Shown here: positions 7,852-14,627 of the stretch, one piece after another
How positions within the stretch are numbered: the stretch's first letter is position 1
Layout of the letters: the number at the start of each line of letters is the position of its first letter
Assembly: GCA_002479765.1 (NCBI GenBank)
Contig: DLOZ01000001.1
Coordinates: 1-21,736, forward strand
Source: Sphingomonadales bacterium UBA7471
GTDB lineage: Bacteria; Pseudomonadota; Alphaproteobacteria; Sphingomonadales; Sphingomonadaceae
Length of the DNA: 21,736 nucleotides
Direction: 5' to 3'
Translations under genes and position numbers: made by a program
The notes under the pieces: model-generated
Told to the model about the DNA's origin: nothing
The model's database searches: none
What the model saw: only the letters and a program-made list of their open reading frames with translations

Positions 7852-7960
7852 GGCGACGGATATCTGGTCGCAGGATGGCATGGGTCAATGCACGGCGCGC
7901 ATTGACTTCATGCAGAGTTGGTGTCTGTCGCAAAGCCGGTTGATCGGGCATAAGTGCGAA

Positions 7961-8608
7961 ATGGAACAAGCAATTCAACTTTTCGACAGGCTGAACCGCT
8001 GCGCGGAAGAATCGCCAGAATGGCAAGAGCTCTACGACGATTTCGTCGGACGTCTCGTTATGCTGGAAGCGGGAAAGACCGCGCCACAAGTTGGGGCAGC
8101 CTTTCCGTCGTTGATGCTGCCCGATCATAAGGGGCGTTACGTTTCGCTTGAAACCCTCTGTGCCGAGGGGCCACTTGTGATCAGCTTCAATCGTGGCGGC
8201 TGGTGCCCATATTGCGTCCACGAGATTGAATCATGGCGCGATGCTGAGCCGGAGCTTGCAGGTGCCGGAGCAACGCTGGTCTTCATAGCAGGCGAAGTGT
8301 CCGGCAGGAATGACGGGCTGGCGAATTTGATGTGCGACACAGCCATTGTGCTAAACGACGTCGATCATGGCGCGACGCTGGGCCTTGGCCTCGCATTTTA
8401 TGCCGGTCCCGAGCTCATCGCACGATATTATGAATGCGGTCTCGACCTGGCTGACATTTACGGCACGTATAGCGGGATATTGCCGATCCCGGCGACTTTC
8501 GTTGTCGACCGTCAGGGCGTCGTTCAGTTCGCCTTTGTCGATCCGGATTTTCGCGTTCGCGCGGAACCAAGCGATGTGATGGAAGTCGTCAAGCGACTGA
8601 CGCACTAA
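7961..8608 (+). CDS. AhpC/TSA-type peroxiredoxin-like protein
   Basis: A 215-residue thioredoxin-fold protein of the peroxiredoxin-like (AhpC/TSA, redoxin) group. The active site reads GGWCPYCVHE with Cys82 and Cys85. The fold elements 'GAAFPSLMLPDHKGRYVSLETL' before it and 'IPATFVVDRQGVVQFAFVDPD' near the C-terminus are typical. A CxxC arrangement, rather than the single peroxidatic PxxxTxxC, marks the peroxiredoxin-like family whose reductant and substrate are poorly defined. The frame is open upstream to 7604, but that part overlaps the YeeE gene. ATG 7961 is chosen because homology-like sequence begins there, though no clear ribosome-binding site precedes it; ATG 7808 cannot be excluded. 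It is cytoplasmic and probably detoxifies peroxides or acts as a thiol reductase. Confidence 0.82.
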   Translation: MEQAIQLFDRLNRCAEESPEWQELYDDFVGRLVMLEAGKTAPQVGAAFPSLMLPDHKGRYVSLETLCAEGPLVISFNRGGWCPYCVHEIESWRDAEPELAGAGATLVFIAGEVSGRNDGLANLMCDTAIVLNDVDHGATLGLGLAFYAGPELIARYYECGLDLADIYGTYSGILPIPATFVVDRQGVVQFAFVDPDFRVRAEPSDVMEVVKRLTH

Positions 8609-8610
8609 GC

Positions 8611-8635
8611 GCTTGGATTAGATCGCGTTCCAAGC
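8611..8635 (+). terminator. hairpin after the peroxiredoxin gene
   Basis: A perfect 7-base inverted repeat, GCTTGGA (8611-8617) and TCCAAGC (8629-8635), with an 11-base loop begins 2 bases after the stop codon. Only a short TTT follows, so intrinsic termination would be weak. Confidence 0.35.
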
Positions 8636-8800
8636 AGTTTCACTCGCAACTTACACGCAGACACAGCGTGGATGCCAATGCCGTTCGATTATTGCATTAG
8701 GCCTATCCGGCGCATCGCCAAAGGCGAGACCGTCTGACCGGTCTGCCATTCGACGATGAAGCCTTTGGATAGATAGCGTGTTCGGTCACAGATAATCGCC

Positions 8801-8944
8801 TCACCCCATCATGGCCATTGCGACCTGAACCGCATTGAGCATCGCGATTGTCATCATAGCGGCGAAAGCGCCTAACGTTCCGATGATTGGCGCATAAGCG
8901 TGGCCATTAGCCGGCAGTTCGTTTGCGACAATAGTGGCTTTCAT
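8801..8944 (-). CDS. 47-residue single-pass membrane peptide
   Basis: A short protein beginning MKATIVANELPANGHAYAPI and continuing as one hydrophobic helix rich in Ala and Met (about residues 18-46). The start at 8944 is preceded by GAGGA about 8 bases upstream, which is better than the longer open frame beginning at 9073. It is transcribed divergently from the ECF sigma gene, and an ECF-type promoter candidate (8985-9011) lies 40 bases upstream of the start. No family is recognised. Possibilities are a stress-induced membrane peptide, a partner of a larger membrane complex, or a modulator of the adjacent sigma factor. That it is real is supported by ribosome site, promoter-like element and a coherent transmembrane sequence. 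Confidence 0.6.
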   Translation of the reverse strand: MKATIVANELPANGHAYAPIIGTLGAFAAMMTIAMLNAVQVAMAMMG

Positions 8945-8984
8945 TTTCAGATCCTCTTTGTTTGGCGGAAGTGCCGCAAGGTTA

Positions 8985-9011
8985 TCCGCCCAACCAAGGC
9001 CCCAAGTTACA
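8985..9011 (-). promoter_or_regulatory. ECF-type promoter of the small membrane peptide gene
   Basis: TGTAAC (9006-9011) and CGGA (8985-8988) on the minus strand with the 17-base spacing shared by the other copies; one mismatch in the -10 element. It lies 40 bases before the ATG at 8944 and inside the divergent region next to the sigma factor gene. Confidence 0.5.
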
Positions 9012-9025
9012 TGCGCAACGTGCAT

Positions 9026-9050
9026 GGAACCTATAGACGACTGGTACATT
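9026..9050 (+). promoter_or_regulatory. possible general-stress (EcfG-like) promoter of the sigma gene
   Basis: GGAAC (9026-9030), 16 bases, then CATT (9047-9050) on the plus strand, about 74 bases before the sigma factor start. The general stress sigma factor EcfG of alphaproteobacteria uses GGAAC-N16/17-CGTT by established knowledge; here one base of the -10 differs. Tentative. Confidence 0.3.
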
Positions 9051-9090
9051 CGCAAACGCCAGTCAGCGGACAATAGTCACTCATCGAAAA

Positions 9091-9105
9091 GGCGGTCCTA
9101 CCGCC
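9091..9105 (+). promoter_or_regulatory. hairpin just upstream of the sigma factor ribosome site
   Basis: GGCGGT-CCT-ACCGCC is a perfect 6-base stem with a 3-base loop, ending 5 bases before the GAGGAG ribosome-binding site of the sigma gene. It would form in the leader RNA and could affect translation, or act as a DNA operator. There is no T-run, so it is not a terminator. Confidence 0.4.
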
Positions 9106-9123
9106 AGGATGAGGAGACGAGAA

Positions 9124-9714
9124 ATGACCGCAACGGCCCTGAAGCCAGCATCCGCCCATCAATCGCCGGCAAGACCGGCCAAGGCCACGATCGACCAATG
9201 GGGGCAATTGATGGCGGCAGCCCAAGCTGGCAATGGCGGCGCTTATAACCGCTTGCTCAGCGAGCTCGGCCCTTGGCTTACCCGCTATTTTTCTCGTCGG
9301 CTCCCGATGTCGATGGTTGATGACGCGATGCAAGATACGCTGATCGCCATCCATCAGAAACGCCACACCTATGATCCCGCGCGCCCGTTTGGTCCGTGGC
9401 TCGGTGCGGTCGCGCGGTACAAATGGATTGACCGGCTTCGCGCAATGGGTCGCAAGGCGACGGTGTCGATTGACGACGAGCTGATTGAACCGTCGGTCGA
9501 AGACCATGAAAGCGCAGTGACAAGCGCCGTTCTGCTCGAAGAATTGCTAACCAAGCTAAAGCCCGCACAGGCGACGGTCATCCGGCTTGTCAAGCTCCAG
9601 GGGTTCAGCATCGAGGATGCCGCCCACAGAACCGGGCAGTCCGAATCGCTCGTCAAGGTCAACATCCATCGCGGTCTTTCAAAGCTCGCAGCAATTGCGC
9701 AGACCGGCAGTTAG
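9124..9714 (+). CDS. ECF-family RNA polymerase sigma factor
   Basis: A 196-residue sigma-70 family factor of the ECF type, with region 2 (about residues 39-109: 'VDDAMQDTLIAIHQKRHTYD', 'GPWLGAVARYKWIDRLRA') and region 4 with its helix-turn-helix (about 137-190: 'LKPAQATVIRLVKLQGFSIE', 'SESLVKVNIHRGLSKLAA'), and no region 3. ATG 9124 is preferred over ATG 9109 because GAGGAG (9111-9116) sits 7 bases before it. The N-terminal 25 residues are disordered and Ala/Pro-rich. No anti-sigma gene (zinc-binding ChrR/ZAS or DUF1109/NrsF type) lies beside it: the next gene downstream is a convergent helicase and the divergent neighbour is a 47-residue membrane peptide. It is the natural candidate to read the TGTAAC-N17-CGAA promoters in this window. 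Confidence 0.9.
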   Translation: MTATALKPASAHQSPARPAKATIDQWGQLMAAAQAGNGGAYNRLLSELGPWLTRYFSRRLPMSMVDDAMQDTLIAIHQKRHTYDPARPFGPWLGAVARYKWIDRLRAMGRKATVSIDDELIEPSVEDHESAVTSAVLLEELLTKLKPAQATVIRLVKLQGFSIEDAAHRTGQSESLVKVNIHRGLSKLAAIAQTGS

Positions 9715-9962
9715 GGCCATCGATACGCTCGGGAAAGGCGTCAAGTATTTGTAGGAGCCAGGAGCCTTTGGAACCTGGCAGTACGTTCCCGACTCCCAAT
9801 TTCAGTCGTCACTAGACACGGATGCGCCTCCTGAAAGCGGACATCAAAAGGACGTGTCGGTATAGTCGCAAATTGGACGCTGCCGACAGTCTCCTATTAG
9901 ACCGAAAAGGCGACTTTCCGCCCTTCGTTAATCATGGGAGGCGCCGGAAACGACCGTGCCAC

Positions 9963-11846
9963 TCATATGGCGACTTCCGGCACGCCCGCGTCAGTCAATA
10001 ACTGATAGAGCTCGGCCACGTTGTTTCGCTGGCCGCGTTGTTGGCAAAAGGCGAAGATCGCCCGCTGCTTAGCCCGCGAGAGGGCCACGAAAAACGCGGC
10101 GACGCCTTCAGGGTCGCCGGGCGTATGTGCCCACCATGCCCGGTCGTCGAGGCCAACGAAGATGATGGTGTCGTATTCCAGCCCTTTGCTCTTGTGGACG
10201 GTCATCATAGGAATCTGATTGAGTCCCTCGAACGCGTCGAGGCAGGCGGCCCAATTCGGCGCGCCATCGGCGCAGCTGAAGAAGTGAATGCAAAACGCTT
10301 TGAGGATAATCTGGAGCTGCTCACCAACCCCATATTCCGCATAGGTTCGGGCGATCGCACCGAGATCCAGGTATTCGAAAACCCGTTTGACGAAATCGAG
10401 CGCGCTTTGCCGCGACGGGGCGGTAGCCGCCATGTCGGTGCGCAAGACAGTTAGAAATCCGCTGAGTTCTGCCTCGACCTTGGCCGCGCGCGCATCATCG
10501 TCATGGCCAGCAGCGCGCAGCGCCAAGACCGAAGATGACACCAACTGCCATGCGGCCGGCGCACGGCGTGTCGCGCCAAGGCGGAAGATGGCGATCGCAA
10601 GTCGGCTTAGGTCGTCGGAAAGCAAATCCTGAAGCGAGGTCTTGCCGAGAGCACGGCTCTCGTTACGGATCCGCAGTCCTTGAGCAGCGAAGGCTTCAGC
10701 GAGTTCTTGCTCATAGTCATCGGATTTCTGCTTCACGAGGAGGGCGTAGTCGCGCGGCGCCCGGCCGCGGGTGGCAATGTCATTAGCGATCCATTGCGCC
10801 AGGTGGGCGGCTTCCGCGGCAATGGTCTGGCTGGACCAAACCTGAGCCACGTCGCCATCGACCTGACGGGCGGTCTGAGCGACCGTAGGGACGGTGTTCG
10901 GATCGAGAGAGCGCGCGACAATGTGCTGAATCGCGACTAGGTCCGGCGACGAACGGAAGTTGAAAAGGAGGGGGAACCTTGCTCCGCCGAAATCGGCCTG
11001 CAGCCGCAGAAAGGCGTCCTGACGCGCGCCGGCGAAGACCATGATCCGCTGCTTGTCGTCACCGACGCCGGTGATGATGGTTTGCCCGCCAGAGAACGCC
11101 GAATGAAGGAAGTCGTATTGCGCGTAGGTCGTGTCCTGGAATTCGTCGACGAACACGAAAGGATAGGTGGCGACGAGTGCCCGGCGGATGTGGGGATTGG
11201 CCCGGAGTAGCAGCTCCGCGAGCCGGTTGATGCCGACGAAGGTGAGTAAGGAAGGCTGTCCCGGAGGTAGTTGCGTCGCCCACCATCGGGCGATGGTGAA
11301 CTCGGCGGCGTTTTGGGGCGCGTTAAGCCCCGTCGGCAGGCGGTAGCTGCCGACAATTTTGGCTTCAAAGTCGCCCGCACTGTAGCCGGCGATTTCAGCC
11401 TGCCATTCCGGCGGCGCGCTGAGGCGGGCGAGCGTCAGGAAGCCTTCTACTGCCTTGCGCTTTGGGAAGGCGATTTCGTAAGGCCGAGTCGGGTGCCAGT
11501 CGGCGGGGATGGCGTTGAGAAAGCGATCGACCAGGCTCTTCGTGAAGGCGTCGAAAGTGACCGAAACGAACCGATTAGCGAACTCTGGCGGGCACCGCTG
11601 GCGGACGCGCGACGCGAGATTGTTGGCTGCATCTGTTTTGAAAGAAATCGCCAGCACGCGGTGCGGCGCTCGGCAGAGGCCCGTCTCAAGCAAATAGTCG
11701 GCGCGTTGGGCCAGAAACTCGGTCTTGCCGGCGCCGGGGCCTGCGACCACACACGCCGAGTCGCCGTGGCGCAGGGCATTCCACGCCGCCGGTTCAAGAT
11801 CGTCGATGCCGCTGGGGCGCCAGTCCTCGGGACGAATGAGCCGCAT
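9963..11846 (-). CDS. UvrD/Rep-like superfamily 1 helicase, GajB-like
   Basis: A 627-residue ATP-dependent DNA helicase with the SF1A motif set in order: Walker A GPGAGKT (36-42), motif II DEFQDT (234-239), motif III GDDKQRIMVFAGA (262-274), motif IV FNFRSS (295-300), motif V TVHKSKGLEYD (549-559) and motif VI ALSRAKQR (589-596). All nucleotide-binding residues are present, so it should be active. It starts 2 bases after the stop of the OLD-type TOPRIM reading frame, so the two are translationally coupled. An OLD nuclease followed by a UvrD-like helicase is the arrangement of Gabija (GajA-GajB) anti-phage defence, where the helicase-like partner is thought to be activated by DNA ends and to stimulate the nuclease. 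It is longer than well-studied GajB (about 500 residues), so a subtype is possible. Confidence 0.88.
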   Translation of the reverse strand: MRLIRPEDWRPSGIDDLEPAAWNALRHGDSACVVAGPGAGKTEFLAQRADYLLETGLCRAPHRVLAISFKTDAANNLASRVRQRCPPEFANRFVSVTFDAFTKSLVDRFLNAIPADWHPTRPYEIAFPKRKAVEGFLTLARLSAPPEWQAEIAGYSAGDFEAKIVGSYRLPTGLNAPQNAAEFTIARWWATQLPPGQPSLLTFVGINRLAELLLRANPHIRRALVATYPFVFVDEFQDTTYAQYDFLHSAFSGGQTIITGVGDDKQRIMVFAGARQDAFLRLQADFGGARFPLLFNFRSSPDLVAIQHIVARSLDPNTVPTVAQTARQVDGDVAQVWSSQTIAAEAAHLAQWIANDIATRGRAPRDYALLVKQKSDDYEQELAEAFAAQGLRIRNESRALGKTSLQDLLSDDLSRLAIAIFRLGATRRAPAAWQLVSSSVLALRAAGHDDDARAAKVEAELSGFLTVLRTDMAATAPSRQSALDFVKRVFEYLDLGAIARTYAEYGVGEQLQIILKAFCIHFFSCADGAPNWAACLDAFEGLNQIPMMTVHKSKGLEYDTIIFVGLDDRAWWAHTPGDPEGVAAFFVALSRAKQRAIFAFCQQRGQRNNVAELYQLLTDAGVPEVAI

Positions 11847-11848
11847 GA

Positions 11849-12610
11849 TTAGAAACCTGCGGGCGGCGGCGGCGTAAGGCGAGCGACGATAGAGTTCAGG
11901 AGCGCGCGCAGTTCTTCAGGAGCGCCGACTGCAAGCGCGGTCGAGTCTTGCGCGCTCAATACCCGGACGTGGGTGCTTGGCTTGCCGCGCCCCAAAAACA
12001 GATAGCGATACCAGCGCATCAAGGCGTCTTGGTCGGCAGCGTACAGGTGAGGCAGGCCGTCGTCGCCGAGAACCGCCGTGCGCGGTTCGCCGGCGGGCGA
12101 CGGTCCCTGGCGGCCGGGTTCGATGACCTGATAGGCCAGTGGAAATGCCTTCAGCATCGAATAGTCGAGGTCGAGGGGCGTGCAGAAGAAGACGTTAAAC
12201 TGGCGCAGCCACTGCATCCAGTTCGTGATATTCGCCAGGTCCGCGACCGGTAGAGCATCGAAAGCCGCAAGATTGGCAGCTGGCCCTTGGGGATTGAGAT
12301 GCTGTCCAAAGATAGCCTGCGGCGTAACGTTGTTTGCGAGCAACTGCGTGCAGGCCGTCTTGATGCGCCCCCATCCGCCCCCCGAACGCCCCCAGTCGAG
12401 ATCCAGCAGGGTGGCATGGGGGATGTCGAGATTGGTCAGCAGTCGCCATAGGTGGTTAACATGGCGACCGCCCAACGGAACGACCGCGACGAAGGATCGA
12501 TCGATGTCGAGCCCCATCGCTTCGGCGAGACGCGGAAGCACGACCTCTTCGGATGCCCCTTCCCCCAGGACGACGAAGCGCGCGAAATAGAGTTCAGGAT
12601 AGGTCCGCAC
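11849..12610 (-). CDS. TOPRIM half of an OLD-family nuclease (GajA-like, downstream fragment)
   Basis: A 253-residue reading frame from a GTG at 12610, encoding the TOPRIM catalytic domain of an OLD-family endonuclease: the metal-binding glutamate in LGEGASEE (15-22) and the DxD in LLDLDWGRSGGG (Asp70, Asp72). The same frame continues upstream without interruption for 23 codons to a TGA at 12680-12682, beyond which it is continuous with the ATPase half. The region before the GTG (…EEASKFVREAV) reads like normal OLD sequence, so this is probably not an independent gene. If translated separately, it would need re-initiation at the GTG (weak GAGG 4 bases upstream). The helicase gene follows after 2 bases. 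Confidence 0.7.
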   Translation of the reverse strand: MRTYPELYFARFVVLGEGASEEVVLPRLAEAMGLDIDRSFVAVVPLGGRHVNHLWRLLTNLDIPHATLLDLDWGRSGGGWGRIKTACTQLLANNVTPQAIFGQHLNPQGPAANLAAFDALPVADLANITNWMQWLRQFNVFFCTPLDLDYSMLKAFPLAYQVIEPGRQGPSPAGEPRTAVLGDDGLPHLYAADQDALMRWYRYLFLGRGKPSTHVRVLSAQDSTALAVGAPEELRALLNSIVARLTPPPPAGF

Positions 12611-12679
12611 GGCCTCGCGAACGAATTTCGATGCCTCTTCCTCGCCGACGGGGAGGTTGATCGGGCGGATGCGGGCCGT

Positions 12680-13816
12680 TCAATCCTGCGGATCGAGCCG
12701 GAAGTGCCGGACCTGCGTGGGATCTACCCGGGCGAGGATGCTTGGGGAATGGCTGGAGACAACGGCCTGCGCCTGCGGCGACTTCGTCAGGTCCTGTATC
12801 TGCCGGACAATGCGGGAGAGATAGAAGGGAGCGAGATTGTTCTCGGGCTCCTCGATCGCGATGAGCGTGAGCGCCGGTAACGGTACACCGCCAGCCTGGA
12901 AACCGGCCCCAGCAGGATCGGCCACGATCCCGGCTTCAACGTCCAGTGTCGCCGCGGTCATGGCTAGATGAAAGAGCGATCTCTGGCCGTCGCTCAGGTC
13001 ATCCAGGGCTCGTTCCCGTCCGGCCTCGTCGGGGCGGAAGACCACCTCCACCTTTCTGATGAAATGCTCAAAACGGAGATCGAGCGGCCGGAAGACCGGC
13101 GTGGTGTCGGTCCCGGCTGTGTAAACTTCCTGCCATCGCCGCGTCACCGCTGCGGCAATGACATCGACGGCCGGCTCCCCGGCGAAAGCCCCGTTCAAGG
13201 TGGTGCCGGCGTTCGTGAACGTGTCTCGCACTCCCTGCGACCAGTTGATGGCGCGCCAAAGCCTGCCGCGAAGAAAGGCCGTCACCTGGGAGGCACCGTC
13301 CCGTGTCGCCGGCACGTAGATCATTTGGATCCGCGCCCGGTCGGTCGCCTTCAACTCGGTGCAGTCAGCGTCGGTGAACGCCCCGAAAGTTCGGACCGCC
13401 CAGTATTTCTGTTCAATCGCTCCGTCGAGTGAACCGTCATCGGTCCAGGTCGCCTCGATACGCAGGCGGCATTTCAGCTTGCCCGCTTCCTCAGCAGCCA
13501 TCTGGTGGAAGAATTCCGGAATCGCCGCGCCCCCGGCGCCGTCCGCGTCCAGTTCCGGAAAGGCAATGATCGCCTCAAGCACAAAGGTTCGCTGAAGCGG
13601 CGCGATAAGCTCGGTGGAAGGGACATGGAAATCCTGGCGTCGTATGCGTCGTTGATCGCCGTTCACGCCGAAGAGCCGCTGCAGGGCCTGCATCAGAGCC
13701 GTCTTCCCCGCGCCATTGACGCCTACAAAGGTGGTAAGGCCTGAGGCAAGGTCGACGCTGGTCGCGTCAGGCCCGAAGCAACGGAAATTCGTTAGACTGA
13801 GCCGTTCAATAAACAT
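12680..13816 (-). CDS. AAA/ABC-type ATPase half of an OLD-family nuclease (upstream fragment)
   Basis: A 378-residue ATPase. It begins with the classic 'FIERLSLTNFRCFG' strand, then Walker A GVNGAGKT (32-39), the ABC signature LSDGQRS (274-280), Walker B with catalytic glutamates in IAIEEPENNL (320-329) and the H-loop SSHSP (354-358), so ATP binding and dimerisation residues are intact. It ends at TGA 12680-12682 exactly where the TOPRIM domain of OLD nucleases should begin. The start at 13816 has a GGGGAGG ribosome site with about 10 bases spacing. A terminator-like hairpin (13939-13964) and an 8-base inverted repeat (13886-13911) lie upstream, indicating that the OLD-helicase pair has its own transcription unit. 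Confidence 0.85.
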   Translation of the reverse strand: MFIERLSLTNFRCFGPDATSVDLASGLTTFVGVNGAGKTALMQALQRLFGVNGDQRRIRRQDFHVPSTELIAPLQRTFVLEAIIAFPELDADGAGGAAIPEFFHQMAAEEAGKLKCRLRIEATWTDDGSLDGAIEQKYWAVRTFGAFTDADCTELKATDRARIQMIYVPATRDGASQVTAFLRGRLWRAINWSQGVRDTFTNAGTTLNGAFAGEPAVDVIAAAVTRRWQEVYTAGTDTTPVFRPLDLRFEHFIRKVEVVFRPDEAGRERALDDLSDGQRSLFHLAMTAATLDVEAGIVADPAGAGFQAGGVPLPALTLIAIEEPENNLAPFYLSRIVRQIQDLTKSPQAQAVVSSHSPSILARVDPTQVRHFRLDPQD

Positions 13817-13885
13817 CGATACTCGACCTCCCCGTAGTTATGACTTCACGCGTCCTGTTTACCTTGATCGGCAGTCGCGCTTTCC

Positions 13886-13911
13886 CATGATTTTGCCACT
13901 TATAAATCATG
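13886..13911. promoter_or_regulatory. perfect inverted repeat upstream of the OLD nuclease gene
   Basis: CATGATTT (13886-13893) and AAATCATG (13904-13911) form a perfect 8-base inverted repeat with a 10-base spacer, centred about 82 bases before the OLD start, in the AT-rich part of an otherwise GC-rich window. The half-site separation is close to two helical turns, as in dimeric repressor operators. No regulator is obvious nearby except the MerR-like protein of the adjacent operon. Confidence 0.4.
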
Positions 13912-13938
13912 CATCAGTATACGGCGCGCTTAAGTCTC

Positions 13939-13964
13939 AAAAAACGCGAGGATCGTCACCCGCG
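13939..13964 (-). terminator. rho-independent terminator after the PD-(D/E)XK nuclease gene
   Basis: On the minus strand a 6-base stem (13959-13964 with 13945-13950, including one G-U pair) with an 8-base loop is followed by six Ts (13939-13944), starting 10 bases after the nuclease stop codon. It should end the restriction-modification transcript and separate it from the OLD-helicase pair. Confidence 0.5.
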
Positions 13965-13973
13965 TCGATTTCG

Positions 13974-14627
13974 TCATCCGATTGGCGCGGCCGCTGATGG
14001 CTTTGGAAATAGCGCATGGCGAAGCTCGATGTGCGATCCGGTGGGGCGGGTGTGCCTTGTACGAAAGCGCTCGATCATTTCGATCGCGGCAAGGGGTGTA
14101 GGTCCCTCGCCCAGCGCAAGAGGAACATGGCCGCCGATGGCGTCGGCAATCCGCGATCGCGCGAAGGGCACATCGCCGTCGAGTACATAGCCCAGCATGC
14201 ACCCCACAGGCAGGTGTTCAGCATATTGCTCGGTGAGAAAACGCATCATGCCTTGGGTGACATACACGGTGGCTAGGGAACTGCGGCTTCCGCCGTTGAT
14301 CACGTTGAGCCGCTTGCACTCATAGGCCAAGTATCGCTGTCGATCCCAGTCGAATAGCACGGCGATGTCGATGATGCCCTTGCTGAATTTCGACCCGTCG
14401 GCAGCAAGGCCGAACGGCTCGAACTGATATTCGACCCAATGGCACAACCGACGCACCACGACGTCCTTGGCCAGCCGATCGACGAGGTTGATGGTGATGT
14501 CATCCTCCCCGGGCTGATCGGGAAGAACCGCCATGCACGCGGGCCACGCTGCCGCGATCCTCTCCAGGAAGCGATCATCAAACGATACGAAGTTGTCGAC
14601 CCATCCCGTCACGTCGCCGATGAGCAT
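13974..14627 (-). CDS. PD-(D/E)XK-type nuclease, putative restriction endonuclease
   Basis: A 217-residue protein with no family that I recognise by name. It shows a PD-(D/E)XK nuclease core: 'KGIIDIAVLFDWD' with Asp87 at the strand end, then 'YLAYECKRLN' with Glu103 and Lys105, plus a downstream 'TQGMMRFL' helix with Gln125, as in many restriction-type members. The length suits a small type II-like endonuclease. ATG 14627 overlaps the methyltransferase stop by one base (TGATG); a TTG at 14630 is an alternative. Linkage to an N6-methyltransferase and a DNA-binding regulator suggests the cutting subunit of a restriction-modification system. A role in modification-dependent defence or as an accessory nuclease remains possible. 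Confidence 0.7.
   Translation of the reverse strand: MLIGDVTGWVDNFVSFDDRFLERIAAAWPACMAVLPDQPGEDDITINLVDRLAKDVVVRRLCHWVEYQFEPFGLAADGSKFSKGIIDIAVLFDWDRQRYLAYECKRLNVINGGSRSSLATVYVTQGMMRFLTEQYAEHLPVGCMLGYVLDGDVPFARSRIADAIGGHVPLALGEGPTPLAAIEMIERFRTRHTRPTGSHIELRHALFPKPSAAAPIG

Larger units (their letters stand above)
11849..13816 (-). pseudogene. OLD-family ATP-dependent endonuclease (GajA-like) with in-frame stop
   Basis: The whole locus would encode a 655-residue OLD nuclease: ABC-type ATPase (1-378), then a TOPRIM nuclease domain (about 403-560, metal-site residues near 419, 472 and 474), then a C-terminal tail. Codon 379 is TGA (12680-12682). Frame is unchanged across it, and the codons after it (T-A-R-I-R-P-I-N-L-P...) look like family sequence. 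A single C-to-T change from CGA (Arg) would explain it. The product as written lacks the nuclease domain, which would inactivate the Gabija-like pair unless the stop is read through, the halves work as separate chains, or the base is a sequencing error. Confidence 0.65.

Noticed and set aside
7604..7960. Long N-terminal extension of the peroxiredoxin-like protein
   Set aside because: Most of it is the shadow of the YeeE gene and the rest covers the YeeE promoter; family-like sequence starts at 7961.
9757..9779. GCCAGG...CCTGGC hairpin as a terminator between the sigma factor and helicase genes
   Set aside because: Only a 6-base stem with an 11-base loop and no T-run on either strand; the 248-base convergent gap otherwise shows nothing clear.
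12680..12682. TGA as a selenocysteine codon in the OLD nuclease
   Set aside because: The position is a linker between domains, not a catalytic site, and no selenocysteine insertion element or family precedent is apparent; nonsense mutation or error is simpler.
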